A stretch of DNA of 64,000 nucleotides from positions 212,468,297 through 212,532,296 of the forward strand of contig CM070874.1 in assembly GCA_036365515.1 (NCBI GenBank), in the 5' to 3' direction. The position numbers and the translations under genes are program-made. The notes beneath the pieces are model-generated. The model ran no database searches. It was given only the letters and a program-made list of their open reading frames with translations, and was not told the DNA's origin. This document shows positions 24,361-35,639 of the stretch, piece after piece (the first letter of the stretch is position 1; the number at the start of each line of letters is the position of its first letter). The DNA comes from Torymus aiolomorphi (taxonomy: Eukaryota; Arthropoda; Insecta; Hymenoptera; Torymidae).

Positions 24361-24870
24361 ATTTTTTCGAACTCATGATTAATTCTTATTCGATTTTCCT
24401 GTAATTATCTGAAAAAATACAAATTAATAACATTTAATTAGTTTAACAAGCAAACCTCGTAACGGGAAAAATTTTTTCTTCCAACGTAGAATAAGGAAAA
24501 TTATTGCCAAGTTCAAAAATACAAGATTAAATTTTCTAGTACGAATTAATTTAAATAGAAGGAAGCCAAATTGTCCAACCCCGATAAAAACTAATGCAAA
24601 TTTATTTCTACATATTTGATATCCCAATAAGCCATCGATTAAAATAGCTATATTTTCTAAAAAAAAACCGCTGCCAATTCATTGGCACGTAGCTTCCTCA
24701 AATTTAATTTACTAATTCTTTTAATTAATTTTTAATTCCAATATTTAAAATTTAATACTTTATTTTGTACGGTGAGACTATGTTAAATGGTTTGTGACTT
24801 TTTATTTTTACTCTTTCTATTTTTTATCATTAAAAAGCAATTATTATTATACAATTTTCTATTTTACAAT
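24361..24870. other. Unassigned interval
   Basis: Upstream of the transposase-like gene on the minus strand. AT-rich. A minus-strand acceptor-like TTTTTTCAG at about 24410-24418 suggests a 5' intron could precede its first ATG. Confidence 0.3.
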
Positions 24871-25372
24871 GAGTTTAATAAGTGGTTAAAATTTTAATTC
24901 TATAAATCAAGTATTCTCTGAGAAAACGCGATTCGAAAATTAAAAAAAAAAATTTTTAACCTGAAATATCTTTTTTCGTAATAGTCCGATTTTTTGGGCA
25001 ACAAACTCGATCTGAAGATATATAAAAGCTACATCTGTGCCAAATGTCGGGACGATAATTTTTACTCTTGTTATCGTGCGACAACGAAAAGGCAAATTTT
25101 TTCTAAAATAATTTTTTTCTAAAAAACCAATGAAGATAATCTCTTAAAATTTTAACCAAATATAGTCTTCAGTGAGTTTAATAAGTGGTTAAAATTTTAA
25201 TCCGATAAATCACGTATTCTCTGAGAAAATGTGATTCGAAAATTAAAAAAAAAACAATTTTCAATCTCAAATATCTTTCTTCGTAATGGACCGATTTTTT
25301 TGGGCAGCGAACCCGATCTGAAGATATATAAAAGCTACATCTATGCCAAACGTCAGGACGCTTGGATTTTTA
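24871..25372. repeat. Direct repeat of about 200 bp, 303 bp apart
   Basis: GAGTTTAATAAGTGGTTAAA starts at 24871 and at 25174. Each copy continues for about 200 bp through GATCTGAAGATATATAAAAG with scattered changes. Confidence 0.85.
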
Positions 25373-25428
25373 CTCCCCTACTGAAAAATGTCACGTGAGA
25401 TCTCAGGTGAGAACTCATATGAGATCTC

Positions 25429-25618
25429 TGTTAGAATGTGAGGTACATTTATATCAGTGTGTGAGGTAGAGACAATGCATACGCAGCGCCATCACGCGAC
25501 TATAGGAAAGAGTATAGCGAGAGCACAAAAGAAGTCAGGAGTTAAATAAAGGTTTATTGTTCACGTTAGCCCGTGCATGTTGTTATTTGATCCTGTGTCT
25601 CCACTTCCATATTTAACA
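25429..25618 (+). repeat. 5' LTR of the Copia element
   Basis: 190 bp, TGTTAGAATG...TTTAACA, ending one base before the primer site. The start is inferred from the TG and from the ATGAGATCTC palindromes outside it, since no second LTR is available. Confidence 0.7.
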
Positions 25619-25629
25619 TGGTAGCAGAG
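25619..25629 (+). promoter_or_regulatory. Primer binding site, initiator tRNA-Met
   Basis: TGGTAGCAGAG is the complement of the 3' end of animal initiator tRNA-Met (CTCTGCTACCA). It abuts the LTR. Confidence 0.85.
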
Positions 25630-25869
25630 TGCCTGGTTTGTATTTAGTGGTGGTATTGTCTCTTGCGACAGCAATGACACACTTAAATTCCAAGAAAGGG
25701 AAAGTGTTTTTAAGTTGAGCGCGTGGTAAGTGCAATAACAAAGAAAGACGCATGAGCGCAAAGACAGAGCCTCGAGAAGTAAAAAGTGAGAAAACGAATG
25801 AAATTGAAAGTGAAGTTTTACGATACAGAAAGTAGAGAAGTTAAAAAGGAAGTTCCTGTTGAAAGCGAG

Positions 25870-26703
25870 ATGGCATCGGAGAACAAAAGATTTACGTTGC
25901 AAGTATTTGATGGAACACACTACGACAAATGGAAGTACAAATTAAAATTATTCCTAGAATTTAAAGAGTGCAATGAAGTTATAGAAAATGATGAAAGACC
26001 GGCATCGGTAACAGAAATCGAATGGAAAAAGAAAGAGATAAAAGCCAAAAATTATATAGTGAACAGTATGACAAATACACGGCTAGAATTAATAATTTCA
26101 GAAGAAACTGCAAAGAAAATTGTTGCTAAGTTGGATGAAAATTACTTAGTTAAAAGTAGTGCTGTGAAATTATTATGTAAAAGAAGGCTACTTGATTTAA
26201 AAATGGAAGAAAGTGAAAACCCGACAGACTTTTATAATAACTTTGAAAAATTAGTGAACGAATTGAAAAATGCTGGAGAAAATGTGACAAAAGAAGACAA
26301 ACTAAATTACTTCTTATTAACGCTGCCAGAAAACATGTCACACATGGTTGATATTGTGAACGCATTAGCTGAAAAGGACAAAACAGTGGAATTTGTAAAA
26401 TCAAAATTTGAATTTGAAATCAAAAAGAGACATAGTGTAAGTGAAAATTCAAGATCAAACTCTTTTACGTTTGAAAAAAGAAAAAAGGAAAAAAGGACAT
26501 GTTATTTATGTGGAAGTGTAGGGCATATACAGTACGATTACCCAAACATAAACAATTCTTGGAATCGAGGGACGCGACAGCGAGAAGGCGATAGAGGAAG
26601 CCGTGCACCACAGAGAGGAGGGGGAAACAGCAGAGGCTATAACACGCAGCGAGGAACGAGTTCCAGCCGGCGTCGAAGGAGCGGCTACAGACAACGCAGC
26701 TGA
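25870..26703 (+). CDS. gag: Copia gag
   Basis: The open frame begins earlier (ATG at 25798), but the ATG at 25870 (MASENKRF) fits the usual Copia gag start just ahead of FDGTHYDKWKYKLKLFLE. The core resembles the DUF4219/UBN2 gag domain (NPTDFYNNFEKLVNELKNAG, LTLPENMSHMV). The zinc knuckle reads CYLCGSVGHIQYDYP, so the fourth ligand is Tyr rather than Cys. An Arg/Gly-rich tail follows to a TGA at 26701-26703. The protease frame continues in the same phase after this stop, so either readthrough or a nonsense mutation separates gag from pol. Confidence 0.8.
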   Translation: MASENKRFTLQVFDGTHYDKWKYKLKLFLEFKECNEVIENDERPASVTEIEWKKKEIKAKNYIVNSMTNTRLELIISEETAKKIVAKLDENYLVKSSAVKLLCKRRLLDLKMEESENPTDFYNNFEKLVNELKNAGENVTKEDKLNYFLLTLPENMSHMVDIVNALAEKDKTVEFVKSKFEFEIKKRHSVSENSRSNSFTFEKRKKEKRTCYLCGSVGHIQYDYPNINNSWNRGTRQREGDRGSRAPQRGGGNSRGYNTQRGTSSSRRRRSGYRQRS

Positions 26704-27210
26704 GTCGCGCGGGGCAGTGATGACAACAGCGGAGGTCATCAAAGCGCTGAGAAGAGCGAAGTGTTGAACACTTCAGTAGAAATAAGGTCTGCGAATATAA
26801 ACAACGGTAATGTAAATGAAAATAAAATAGAATGGATTTTAGATAGCGGTTGCACAGACCACGTGGTCAATAACGAAAATTATTTTAGTGTTGCGATTGT
26901 GTTAAAAGAACTAATTAATGTAAAAGTAGGTGATCTTGAAAACGACAAAAGTAAGTCACATAAAAAGTAAATTCAGAACATATAATGATGAGGTAGATAT
27001 TGAACTAAAAAATGTATTTTACGTGAAAGATATCGACAGAAATTTAATAAGTTTCGCTAAAGTGACTGATAATCATAAAGTAATATCTATCGGAGATAGC
27101 TCAAAAATATATAATAGAAACAATAAATTGATTACGATAGCATGAAAAATTGGTAGAATGTATAAAATGACTAGTTTTATTGAGAGAAATAAAGAATCTA
27201 ATTTGTAATC
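26704..27210 (+). pseudogene. Copia pol start: protease and GAG-pre-integrase (broken)
   Basis: IEWILDSGCTDHVV at about 26828-26870 carries the protease D-S-G and the Copia pattern after it. The frame is lost near 26935; a second frame resumes with LKNVFYVKDIDRNLISFAKV, typical of the segment before the integrase. A TGA at 27143-27145 interrupts it, and KIGRMYKM follows. After that the Copia similarity ends. Confidence 0.8.
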
Positions 27211-27322
27211 TATATTGAAAAGAGCTTGTGTGTGTCTTTTCTTAAACGCTGAAAAATTCATATAAATTTATAGCCTATAGGTAATGAAAAGAGCTTTACA
27301 CTTTACTAACTAGATTCACGAA

Positions 27323-27494
27323 TCAGTATTTAATATGTAGAAGCAATCGATTTATACAATTTAGCTGATCTTTAAACATATGAATATTTACATGAAGATG
27401 ATCAATTGACCATGTCTACACATTGAACTGCAAACCGTCGGGCCCGCCAAGTATGTATCGGAGAACGGACGACCACCCCTGCTAGAGCCGCTAG
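27323..27494. mobile_element. Fragment of the 2.7-3.7 kb MITE family
   Basis: About 170 bp collinear with 3370-3540 (shared AGTATTTAATATGTAGAAGC and CGTCGGGCCC...CAAGTATGTAT). It is cut at 27494 where the Bel/Pao LTR begins, so that element probably inserted into it. Confidence 0.8.
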
Positions 27495-27874
27495 TGCGAC
27501 CTTGCGCTACGGGGGGCCGCTCGAAGCGACTCCCTCCGCTCCGCGGGCTGATGCGCTCTCGGTGCTGTCGCCGCATGGAGAGTCAGACGCTCTTGCTCCT
27601 CCGCCTGAGACCCAAGTGCTTCGCCTAGCCTACTCGACAGCGACGGTTTTCACCAGCAGTGCTATTCGCGACTCTGACGATGACGTGAGGATTTACTCTC
27701 CTTCATTGGCAGTATCTGAGATGGATATTCTCGCAGTGAGTGTATGTCTGGTTCGGCGGGGTTTTTCCTTCGCTCTCGCTCCACCATTCATACATTACTT
27801 ATTCTCCTATTCTGTATTGTCCTTTGCTGTATTCCATTTTGTAAGCCTAATCAATAAAGTACTTTTTCTTAACA
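27495..27874 (+). repeat. 5' LTR of the Bel/Pao element
   Basis: 380 bp from TGCGACC to AACA, containing AATAAA at about 27853. The left edge is where MITE similarity stops. The right edge is one base before the primer site. Confidence 0.6.
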
Positions 27875-27875
27875 T

Positions 27876-27892
27876 TGGTCCTTCCAGCCGGA
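27876..27892 (+). promoter_or_regulatory. Primer binding site, tRNA-Tyr type
   Basis: TGGTCCTTCCAGCCGGA matches the complement of the 3' end of animal tRNA-Tyr (TCCGGCTCGAAGGACCA) with one mismatch in 17. Confidence 0.75.
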
Positions 27893-28228
27893 TGATAGGA
27901 CTGAAGGGAAGAGTTCATCCGAAAAATGCAAGTTACGTCTGGTGAGTGGCCATTTTGTGCCACATTGGTCTCATCGTGCCACGTGATCACATGCGCGTCT
28001 CGCGTACCGTTCTCGTCCTCTAGCGCCATCGCTCTCACCGAGCTCCCGCGTAAAAGATGGAGAGAAAGAAGGACTCTTTTTGTCCGCGAGCTGACCTCGG
28101 CCTCTCGCTGCCGCGTGCAGCGTTTGGTCGAGTATGCGTCGCCTATCTCTCTCGCTCCCGCTTGTAGCAAGAGGATAAAGACGCCATCTCATCGCGTGGC
28201 TTCTGCTCTCGCCCACGGCGGGCGACAC

Positions 28229-28427
<199 letters not shown>

Positions 28428-28436
28428 AGTTTTGGC

Positions 28437-28524
28437 GGTAAGTGTAGACGGGTTCTGCTTGAGCTCTCGCATTATTCAGCATCACTAATAAAGTTTTTAC
28501 TCCTCGGAGTCAAATCATTGCAGG
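28437..28524 (+). other. Possible 88-bp intron in the LINE or Bel leader
   Basis: TTGGCG is followed by a consensus donor GTAAGTG at 28437 and, after an AATAAA word, by TCATTGCAG ending at 28524. Spacing suits a short insect intron. It could also be chance. Confidence 0.25.
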
Positions 28525-29649
28525 AAAAGGAGCCCCAGGCGGCACTCAAGCTCCCAGCCCAAAAACTGGAGGCATCGCGCTCCAGTTTTATGTGCCGGGG
28601 ACCTTTTCCTCTACACGCAGACGCCCTAACCTCAACACGTCAAGCACTCGGCACACGCAACACACTCAATCACTCAATTTACACAACTGCAGCTCACAGC
28701 ATCGTCAGCTTCGCACCTTTTTGCACCGCTTCATCACACTGCGACGGCACCCGCCTCTGTGCCGCTGCACTGCCGCAACCTATAGGCTGCATTACGCGCA
28801 GTGCACCGGTCGCTGTCCGATCAGCTTATTGGCTTACTGCCTCACTATCTGCTGTGTTGTCCCGCTACCTGCATTTAATCAGCTGAGAGGACGTGACCAG
28901 CTGTGTGCGCCATCATATGCTGCCTTGCTCACCACTTTCATCAGCTGTTTTATGCCCATAGGCATTCTTCTTTTTTGCGTGAGTCAGCGTTTTGCCTGTC
29001 ATCCTGTGCAACACACCTCGCGCAGTGCGAGTGCGAGCGTGAGTGTGAGCTTGATCATTTACCCGCGATCTACCTTGCCGGCCACTGCTACTTAACTTGT
29101 TTTAATTTTAATTGCTTTTAATTTGTTTGACCTGCGTTTTCTTTTTAATTTAATTTTATTATACTAAAGTAGCTGAAACTGCCATTTTTACTAATTGTAA
29201 TTTTTTTTTTTATTTATTTTTCTTTCTATTTTTATATATATTGCATAGCGTTTCTGATCTTTCTAATTAACTAATTTTTAATAATTATCTGGCCGCTCAC
29301 TCTTTCATTTACAAAAATTTCATTTTTTTTTCTATTTAATAACCACCATCTCTGCCGATCTATAGTTTTTAACTGAATAGATTATACGTTTGATATTTTA
29401 TTAAGTCTGACTGCTTGCGTTTTATACTACTGTGTAAACGGGTGTAAAAGGCCCCTGCTTTGCCGGCTTGTCTGACCTAGTTAAGGTCTTGATCACTACT
29501 TTCATAGATCATAAGCAGCAGGCTATTTTTAACACTTTTTAATGCTGTTTTCTTGTTTTTCTTGTTTTTTTTCTTGTTTTTATTCATAACTGTGTGTCTG
29601 TTAAACTGCAGCGGCCTTTTATACCAGTGATTATTAAAAAATTTATTTT

Positions 29650-29662
29650 TTTTTTTTATTTT

Positions 29663-29705
<43 letters not shown>

Positions 29706-29730
29706 TTTTATTTATTTATTTATTTATTTT
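29650..29730. repeat. (TTTA)n microsatellite in the LINE leader
   Basis: About 17 near-perfect TTTA units after a T-rich run. Confidence 0.9.
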
Positions 29731-29935
29731 TTTGTAATTTTTGCACTTATATTCATCATTGTATCTTGCATCTCGCCTTCATAAACTGACACTACGTCGT
29801 GTATTTCATTTTTTATTTTCCATTTTTCACGTTTCAGCTCATTTGTCATTTTTAACTTTCGTGTTGTAGATTCTAGTTTTTTATCTCTCATTACTCATAA
29901 CATACATCTTTCGTGCGCTCGATACACAAAACAAA

Positions 29936-31075
29936 ATGGACATTATTTGTCGTGGCTGCAGCAAAAGTATAAAAACGAAATGTAGTACATGTGAACACTG
30001 CAATAGCAACTTCCATCCTAATTGCACGACTTTCAAGCAGGTTCACAACAAAGCAAACAAGCTTATTGGTGCCTGTCGAGCTTGCATTTCTGCGGCAAAT
30101 ACCAATACTAATAAGCAGAGAGATGAGACACTCAATGGGAGCAATAGTGCACCGTCAATTGACCCTTTACAACAGATCCTTCAAAAACTTACCAGGCTAG
30201 AAAACCTTGAAGGCAGTATGAACACGTTGAGCTCAACCATTGATGCCAGACTAGGGGAATTTTCAACGGCGATCACAAACATCGAGGAGAGGCTATCATC
30301 TCTGGATGTGTTACCAAGTCTTGTAACGCGCTTATCGGCTGCGGAAGAGGCCATTTCACATGTGCAGACTGAGCAGCTGAGCCTTCGTCAGCAGGTTGCT
30401 GCTCTTAGCACAGCTAAACAAGCTCCACCTGCTCTTGATGTTTCTGCTGCTAACCGTTTGAAGAAACTGGAGAATGATGTACAAAATCTTTGTACCCTAC
30501 AACGCAGTGTTGCCAACGAGCTCGTAATTACAGGACTTCCAACAACAACAGAAACGTCGACCATGAAAGGCCTTGTATTTGCAGCGCTTAAAGTTCTCGA
30601 TCCTGGTTTCCTGGAACGTGATATTATGCATGTACGCCGAATGAATAGCAAAACAATAACTGAGCATGTACCATCCACTTCCTCCCCGGATGCTACTGCT
30701 GACACTCAGCTGTCTGACAGTCACACTCCTGCTAAAACTATCTCTGTACCGCTCATTGTACGCCTGTCATCGCCTGATCTGATGCTGAATCTCACTAATG
30801 CAAAAATAAAAATGGGAAAACTGCACTCGTCGCAGCTCAATGTCGAACTGCTTGAATTAGCCAAAATAACGACTCCCTTACCGTCCTCACTCATCAACAT
30901 AAACGAGTTGCTTCCTGCAGACCTACATAGACTGCGTTTGCAGGCACGAACTGAGGCGAAAAAGAAAGGTTTCATTACTTATGTACGTAGTGGTCGTCTC
31001 TACATCAAGAAGAAAAAAGAAAATCACGCAACTATCATGTCATCTACTGAAGAGCTCAATCATTTTTTAGCTTAG
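29936..31075 (+). CDS. LINE ORF1: PHD-like finger, coiled coil, FP C-terminal domain
   Basis: 379 codons, intact, with ATG at 29936 in an AAAATGG context. Residues 5-50 hold a Cys/His-rich finger (CRGC, CSTCEHC, FHPNC, CRACIS). Residues ~70-180 are helix-rich with Leu/Ile heptads, probably a trimer-forming coiled coil. Residues ~315-370 (ININELLPADLHRLRLQA, KKKGFITYVRSGRLYIKKK) match the FP25K-like (Baculo_FP) domain found in ORF1 of many insect LINEs. It would bind element RNA as a chaperone. The unlesioned frame beside a damaged ORF2 suggests a fairly young copy. The stop at 31073-31075 lies inside the open ORF2 frame. Confidence 0.85.
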   Translation: MDIICRGCSKSIKTKCSTCEHCNSNFHPNCTTFKQVHNKANKLIGACRACISAANTNTNKQRDETLNGSNSAPSIDPLQQILQKLTRLENLEGSMNTLSSTIDARLGEFSTAITNIEERLSSLDVLPSLVTRLSAAEEAISHVQTEQLSLRQQVAALSTAKQAPPALDVSAANRLKKLENDVQNLCTLQRSVANELVITGLPTTTETSTMKGLVFAALKVLDPGFLERDIMHVRRMNSKTITEHVPSTSSPDATADTQLSDSHTPAKTISVPLIVRLSSPDLMLNLTNAKIKMGKLHSSQLNVELLELAKITTPLPSSLININELLPADLHRLRLQARTEAKKKGFITYVRSGRLYIKKKKENHATIMSSTEELNHFLA

Positions 31076-33982
31076 ACTCATCTCATCATCACTATTCTTT
31101 CAATCATGTTAATCTCATCCCTACTCACCCTCCATCTTCATCCACATCAAGTTTTTCCGGGTCTCGGAACCACGGCCTCAGAGTATGCCACTTTAATGCA
31201 AACTCTATTCGAGCGCACATGGGAATGATCAATCACTATCTGTCTACTCACAACTTCTTCCATGTAATAGCTGTTACTGAGACCTGGCTTGATCCTGTAG
31301 CAGATTATAGCAATATTGTCTTCTTACATGACTACATTCTTTTTCGGCGCGATCGTAATAGAAACGGTGGTGGTGTTGCGCTCTTCATCCACAACTGTAT
31401 TTCTGCCACTGTTCTCTGCTCATCAGATGATGTCTGGACTGGTAAACCAGGCAAGCCAGAATATCTCTTCTGTGAAGTAACAGGCAATGGTCATCCGCCA
31501 TTTTTCGTCGCTGTAGTCTATCGACCACCACACGCGCCTTTTCTTAGAGATACTGATTTTATAGACAAAATCACTACCTACATGCATGACTACAGCACTA
31601 AGATTATTCTTGGCGATTTTAATGCCGACCAGCTCTCCTTATCTGATGATGCGGTTTTCATTCGCAAGTTTATTGCAGAAAATGGACTCCACAATGTTCC
31701 GTACGGTGCGACTCACCACAAACTTACCTCCGACACCTGGCTTGATCTCTGCTTAATAGATGAACAAGACCGCATATTAGACTTCTCGAAGACTGAGTCA
31801 CCATTCATCAACGGTCATGATCTTATCGCTGCTACACTTGCGCTTCAAACCCCCAAACCCTCATTAACATCATTCACCTATCGTGACTATAATGCCATTA
31901 GCGCTGAGTCTCTTATTGACTTTCTGAGAGGTTTAGATTGGTCTGTCGCTGAGTCGGCTCCCCTTCATGAATGTGTCTCTGTCCTGCAATCCCACGTGGC
32001 TACAGCTATCAATAATCTCGCCCCGGTCAAAACTGTTACTCCTGGAAAAAACAGGCATCCATGGTTTATGCCAGAACATCGTGTCTTAATCAGAGAGATC
32101 GCTTGTATAAGCGTTTTCGTAGGTCTCGTACAGAACATGATCTGTATTTATACCGAGAAGCTCGAGATTCAGCACATTCTTCAATTGAGGAAGCCAGAAA
32201 TAACTATTACCATCATCGATTATCAACGCTGACTAATCCGAAGGATATCTGGCGTGAGCTTCAGCATTTAGGCATCACAGGACCGAAAAAATCAACTTCA
32301 TCGTTGTTCTCCATCGACCAGCTCAATGCACATTTTAGAAGCGTTTCTTATGATCCGGCTACTCCTTCTGTTTCTGACTTTCTCAGTACCCTGACCCCAT
32401 CAAACAACGCTGAGTGTTTCTCATTTAGGGAGTTCCAAATCTCTGATATATGTGATGCAGTAAATCACTTTAGTACACAAGCTAGAGGACCTGATGGTAT
32501 TCCGCAGCGTATAATATTACTTGCACTACTTTTTCTTGCGCCTATCATCTGTAAAGTTTTTAACCAAACTCTACGCGAAGCATGCTTTCCGCAACTATGG
32601 AAGAAATCTTCCGTAATTGCCCTGAACAAGGTGAATACCCCGAATAGCTTGAGTGATTTTCGCCCAATATCTCTCCTTTGTTTTCTCTCTAAAGCACTTG
32701 AGTGGTTGGTATACCAGCAAATGTCTTGTTACTTAGAATCTAGGCTTCTTCTCAATCCTCTTCAAACTGGTTTTCGATCTGGACACAGCACTCAAACAGC
32801 CCTACTGAAGCTCACTGACGATATTAGGCTTGGAATAAATAGTAAACGAGTCACTCTGCTTCTTCTATTTGACTTTAGTAAGGCTTTTGACTCTGTCTGT
32901 CACGTCAAGCTCCTACAGAAATTGCTCGAGCATGGTTTCTCTAAATCAGTAATCAATTGGATAGCGTCGTATTTGGTTGGTCGTCAGCAAGCGGTCGTTG
33001 ACAACAAAGGCAACTTTTCATCGTTTCTGGAGCTGAATACCGGAGTACCTCAGGGCTCTGTGTTGGGGCCATTGCTCTTTGCCATTTATGTTAACGATCT
33101 GACCCTATGTCTTGATCATGATGTTTCCCACATCATATATGCTGATGACCTTCAGCTCTATATCAGCTGTCCTCTTGAGGAGCTCGACAATTTTTCTGCT
33201 AAGATGAGCTCAAATGCAGACCGCATCATGAGCTGGGCCACTCGCAATGCACTTCGGCTCAATGTCGGTAAGACGAAAGCCATGGTAATAGGTTCTCCTC
33301 GCTATATCAATTCTCTCCCTCTGTAACCAGAAACTTCATCGATATTGGTTGCACCCCTGTCCTCTATGAATCTTCATTGCGCAATTTGGGTGTGGTGCTT
33401 GACTCTAAGCTCAACTGGAATGAGCATATTGCGCATATTTGCCGCCGAGTTCGTGCTCTTATGTACCGTCTCTATTATTTTAGAAAAAGCACCAACCTAC
33501 GTCTGCGTAAGCACCTTATCCAAATGCTTCTTTTTCCGGTGATTGACTACTGCTGCGTTGTATACAACAATCTCTCGAAGGATGTCAACGACAGACTTCA
33601 GACACTTGTCAACTCAGGTATCCGTTACATCTATGGCTTGAAACGGAGGGAGCATATAACTCGCTACAGGCGTGAGCTTGGCTGGTTGACTACGACTGCA
33701 CGTGCGAAGTATTTTGCTGCGAATTTACTACGCAAAATCTTCAATACAGCTACGCCGTCCTATCTACTGACCTTTTTTGATTTTGCAGTTGCTACTCGAC
33801 CAGTCAGGGGTGAAATGAAGCCCTTAGATATTCGTAGCTTTAGTACCGTGACACTGAAAAACTCATTTCATATCAGTTCTGCATATCTCTGGAATTCATT
33901 ACCATCAAACATCCGCAATATCATTTCTGTTCCCCATTTCAAATCATGTCTTCATCAACATCTCTTCAATTCCGATGCGTAA
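31075..33982 (+). pseudogene. LINE ORF2: APE endonuclease and reverse transcriptase (two frameshifts)
   Basis: The endonuclease begins with LRVCHFNANSIRAHMGM, then VTETWLD, VVYRPP, LGDFNAD, SDTWLDLCL and NGHDL. The first ATG in frame (31219) is downstream of the FNAN motif, so translation must start earlier without an ATG or by coupling to ORF1. A frameshift near 32090 leads to the RT frame: ARGPDGIP, LSDFRPISLLCFLSKALE, FDFSKAFDSV, GVPQGSVLGPLLF and YADDLQLY are all intact. A second one-base shift near 33315 moves to the last frame (LRNLGVVLDSKLNWNEHI to the stop at 33982). Catalytic residues are preserved; only the two indels break it. Confidence 0.9.
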
Positions 33983-34282
33983 AACGCACAAAAACTATGC
34001 CCCATCTATGTCATGATCATTCCATCCATCGTCATGCTTTTGCTTTTTATTTTGCGCTCTATTTTTATTTTTTGCGCTCTATTTTTTAGTCTTATTTTTT
34101 TTATTTTTAATTTTTTGCAGTTTCAGTATACTTTGCGTAACCACTCACTATTCGTAATATTCGTAATATTTCGCTATTTGTAATAACTCTTTGTAACAAC
34201 ACTCTTTGTAATAACGCTAATTGTAAATCTTGTCTCTATTGTTCAACACAATGAACAGCAATAAACATTATCTAATCTAATC

Positions 34283-34287
<5 letters not shown>
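33983..34287 (+). other. 3' untranslated region and repeat tail of the LINE
   Basis: T-rich, with CTTTGTAATAAC repeats, an AATAAA at about 34260 and a terminal (TCTAA)3 tail. Short tandem tails replace poly(A) in several LINE clades. Confidence 0.7.
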
Positions 34288-34327
<40 letters not shown>

Positions 34328-34336
34328 TCTCTCTCC
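34287..34336. repeat. (CT)n tract right of the LINE
   Basis: About 50 bases of CT with one G. It continues the tract that ends at 28426. Confidence 0.95.
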
Positions 34337-34369
34337 TCTCTTTCGCATTCTCTCACCTTGGGTGGCTCG

Positions 34370-34880
34370 TTCGTGCCTACAACGAGCGTGGGCGGCCATT
34401 CTCGCGCTTAAGCTCACAACTCCCACGTGACATTGCGTCCGAGCCTCGCTGCTTGCGGTGCGGGGTGACAGGCCGTGCCTCTCCGACATGTCGTTTGGCT
34501 ATACGACTGCTTCCCCCCTTGCAGCGCGGGTTGCCAGATCTCGATCCATGGCGCATGATGCGAGCTGCGACGCGCTTGAAATCATCGACAAACACCACTC
34601 CCATGTGACGTTGCGTCCGGACCTCGCTGCTTGCGGTGCGGAGTGACAGGCCGTACCTCTCCGACATATCGTTTGGCTATACGACTGCTCCGCCACCACC
34701 TTGCAGTGCGGGTCGCCGGATCTCGATCCATGGCGCTCGATGCGAGCCGCGACGCGCTTAAAATCAACAACAAACGCAATTACAACTGGCAATGCATCCG
34801 AGCCTCGCTACTTGCGGCGTGGAGACCGGCCGCGCCCCCCCGACATATCGTTTGGCTATAGGACTGTCTCCCCCTTGCAG
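34370..34880. repeat. Three copies of a 178-bp GC-rich repeat in the Bel leader
   Basis: TCGTTTGGCTAT falls at 34491, 34669 and 34848 (steps 178 and 179). The copies share TCTCGATCCATGGCGC and GAGCCTCGCTGCTTGCGG. They lie between the CT tract and the Bel gag ATG. Confidence 0.9.
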
Positions 34881-35022
34881 CGCGGGTCGACGGACGTTGG
34901 CCTACGGCATCTGACGTGCGCTTTCATCGCGAGCACAGCAATTCGACCCTGTATCTCAGTCGTGGCGCCAGACCGACGTCGCCACTCTCTGGAGACGATC
35001 CTGACTGATTCTCTCTGCAGCT

Positions 35023-35611
35023 ATGGAGGAGGTCCTCACCGTCCAGCAGGCATTGGTGCCCGTCCTTGAAAACACTGCCGACACTATCGATGCAACGCTT
35101 GACGAGACCTGGACCCTGGAGCTCGTCACCAGAAGACTTGAGCTGCTCTATCGGTACTGGGGCACGTTCGAGGAGAATCACGTGGCATTGATCCAGGCCA
35201 ACACACCGCAGGAGAATCCATACTTCGTGCGGGCAACCTACTCCAGGGTGGAGGCAGTGTACGTCGTGGCGAGAGGGCGACTCTTCGATGCTGAAGCCCG
35301 ACTTCGTCCGGAAGCGAGCCATATCCAAGGCCTCGCACCACTAGCCAATAGCACTCAACTGCTCTTCCCGCGACGATTGGGAGTCCTTCAGGGACCTGTT
35401 CAGATCTCTGATTCACAACGAAGCCTCGCTGAGTGACGTTGTCAAGCTGTTTTACCTGAAAGCCGAAGTGAAGGGGGACGCCTTGTCTGCCATAGACAGC
35501 TTCCAAGTCACCTGCGTGAACTACGCTACCGCTTGGCGAACGCTTGAGATTCGATACGACAACAGCCGCCTGCTGGTGCAGGATCACATCCAAGCCGCGA
35601 TCCAGGAATAA
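35023..35611 (+). pseudogene. gag: Bel/Pao gag (broken)
   Basis: ATG at 35023 opens a helical N-terminal domain (MEEVLTVQQALVPVLEN). A frameshift near 35370 moves to the frame with DWESFRDLFRSLIHNE and KLFYLKAEVKGDALSAI, hallmark of the DUF1759 Bel gag. A TAA at 35609-35611 ends it. The rest of gag is missing: the next block is already the zinc-knuckle region, so a deletion is likely near 35611-35640. Confidence 0.8.
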
Positions 35612-35639
35612 CGCGCCCTGACCCACAGATACACGCAGG

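Larger units (their letters stand above)
25429..27280 (+). mobile_element. Copia-type LTR retrotransposon, 5' part only
   Basis: A 190-bp LTR is followed at once by a primer site, gag, and the start of pol (protease and GAG-pre-integrase region). Integrase, RT, RNase H and the 3' LTR are missing from this location. The right break is near 27210-27280, where a MITE-arm fragment begins soon after. A Copia integrase fragment at 61440-61840 may come from the same or a related family. Confidence 0.82.

Noticed and set aside
34277..34880. ORFs with repeated HGLSPRTASSEARTQ-like text
   Set aside because: They are translations of the 178-bp leader repeats in several frames, with no ATG-gene structure.
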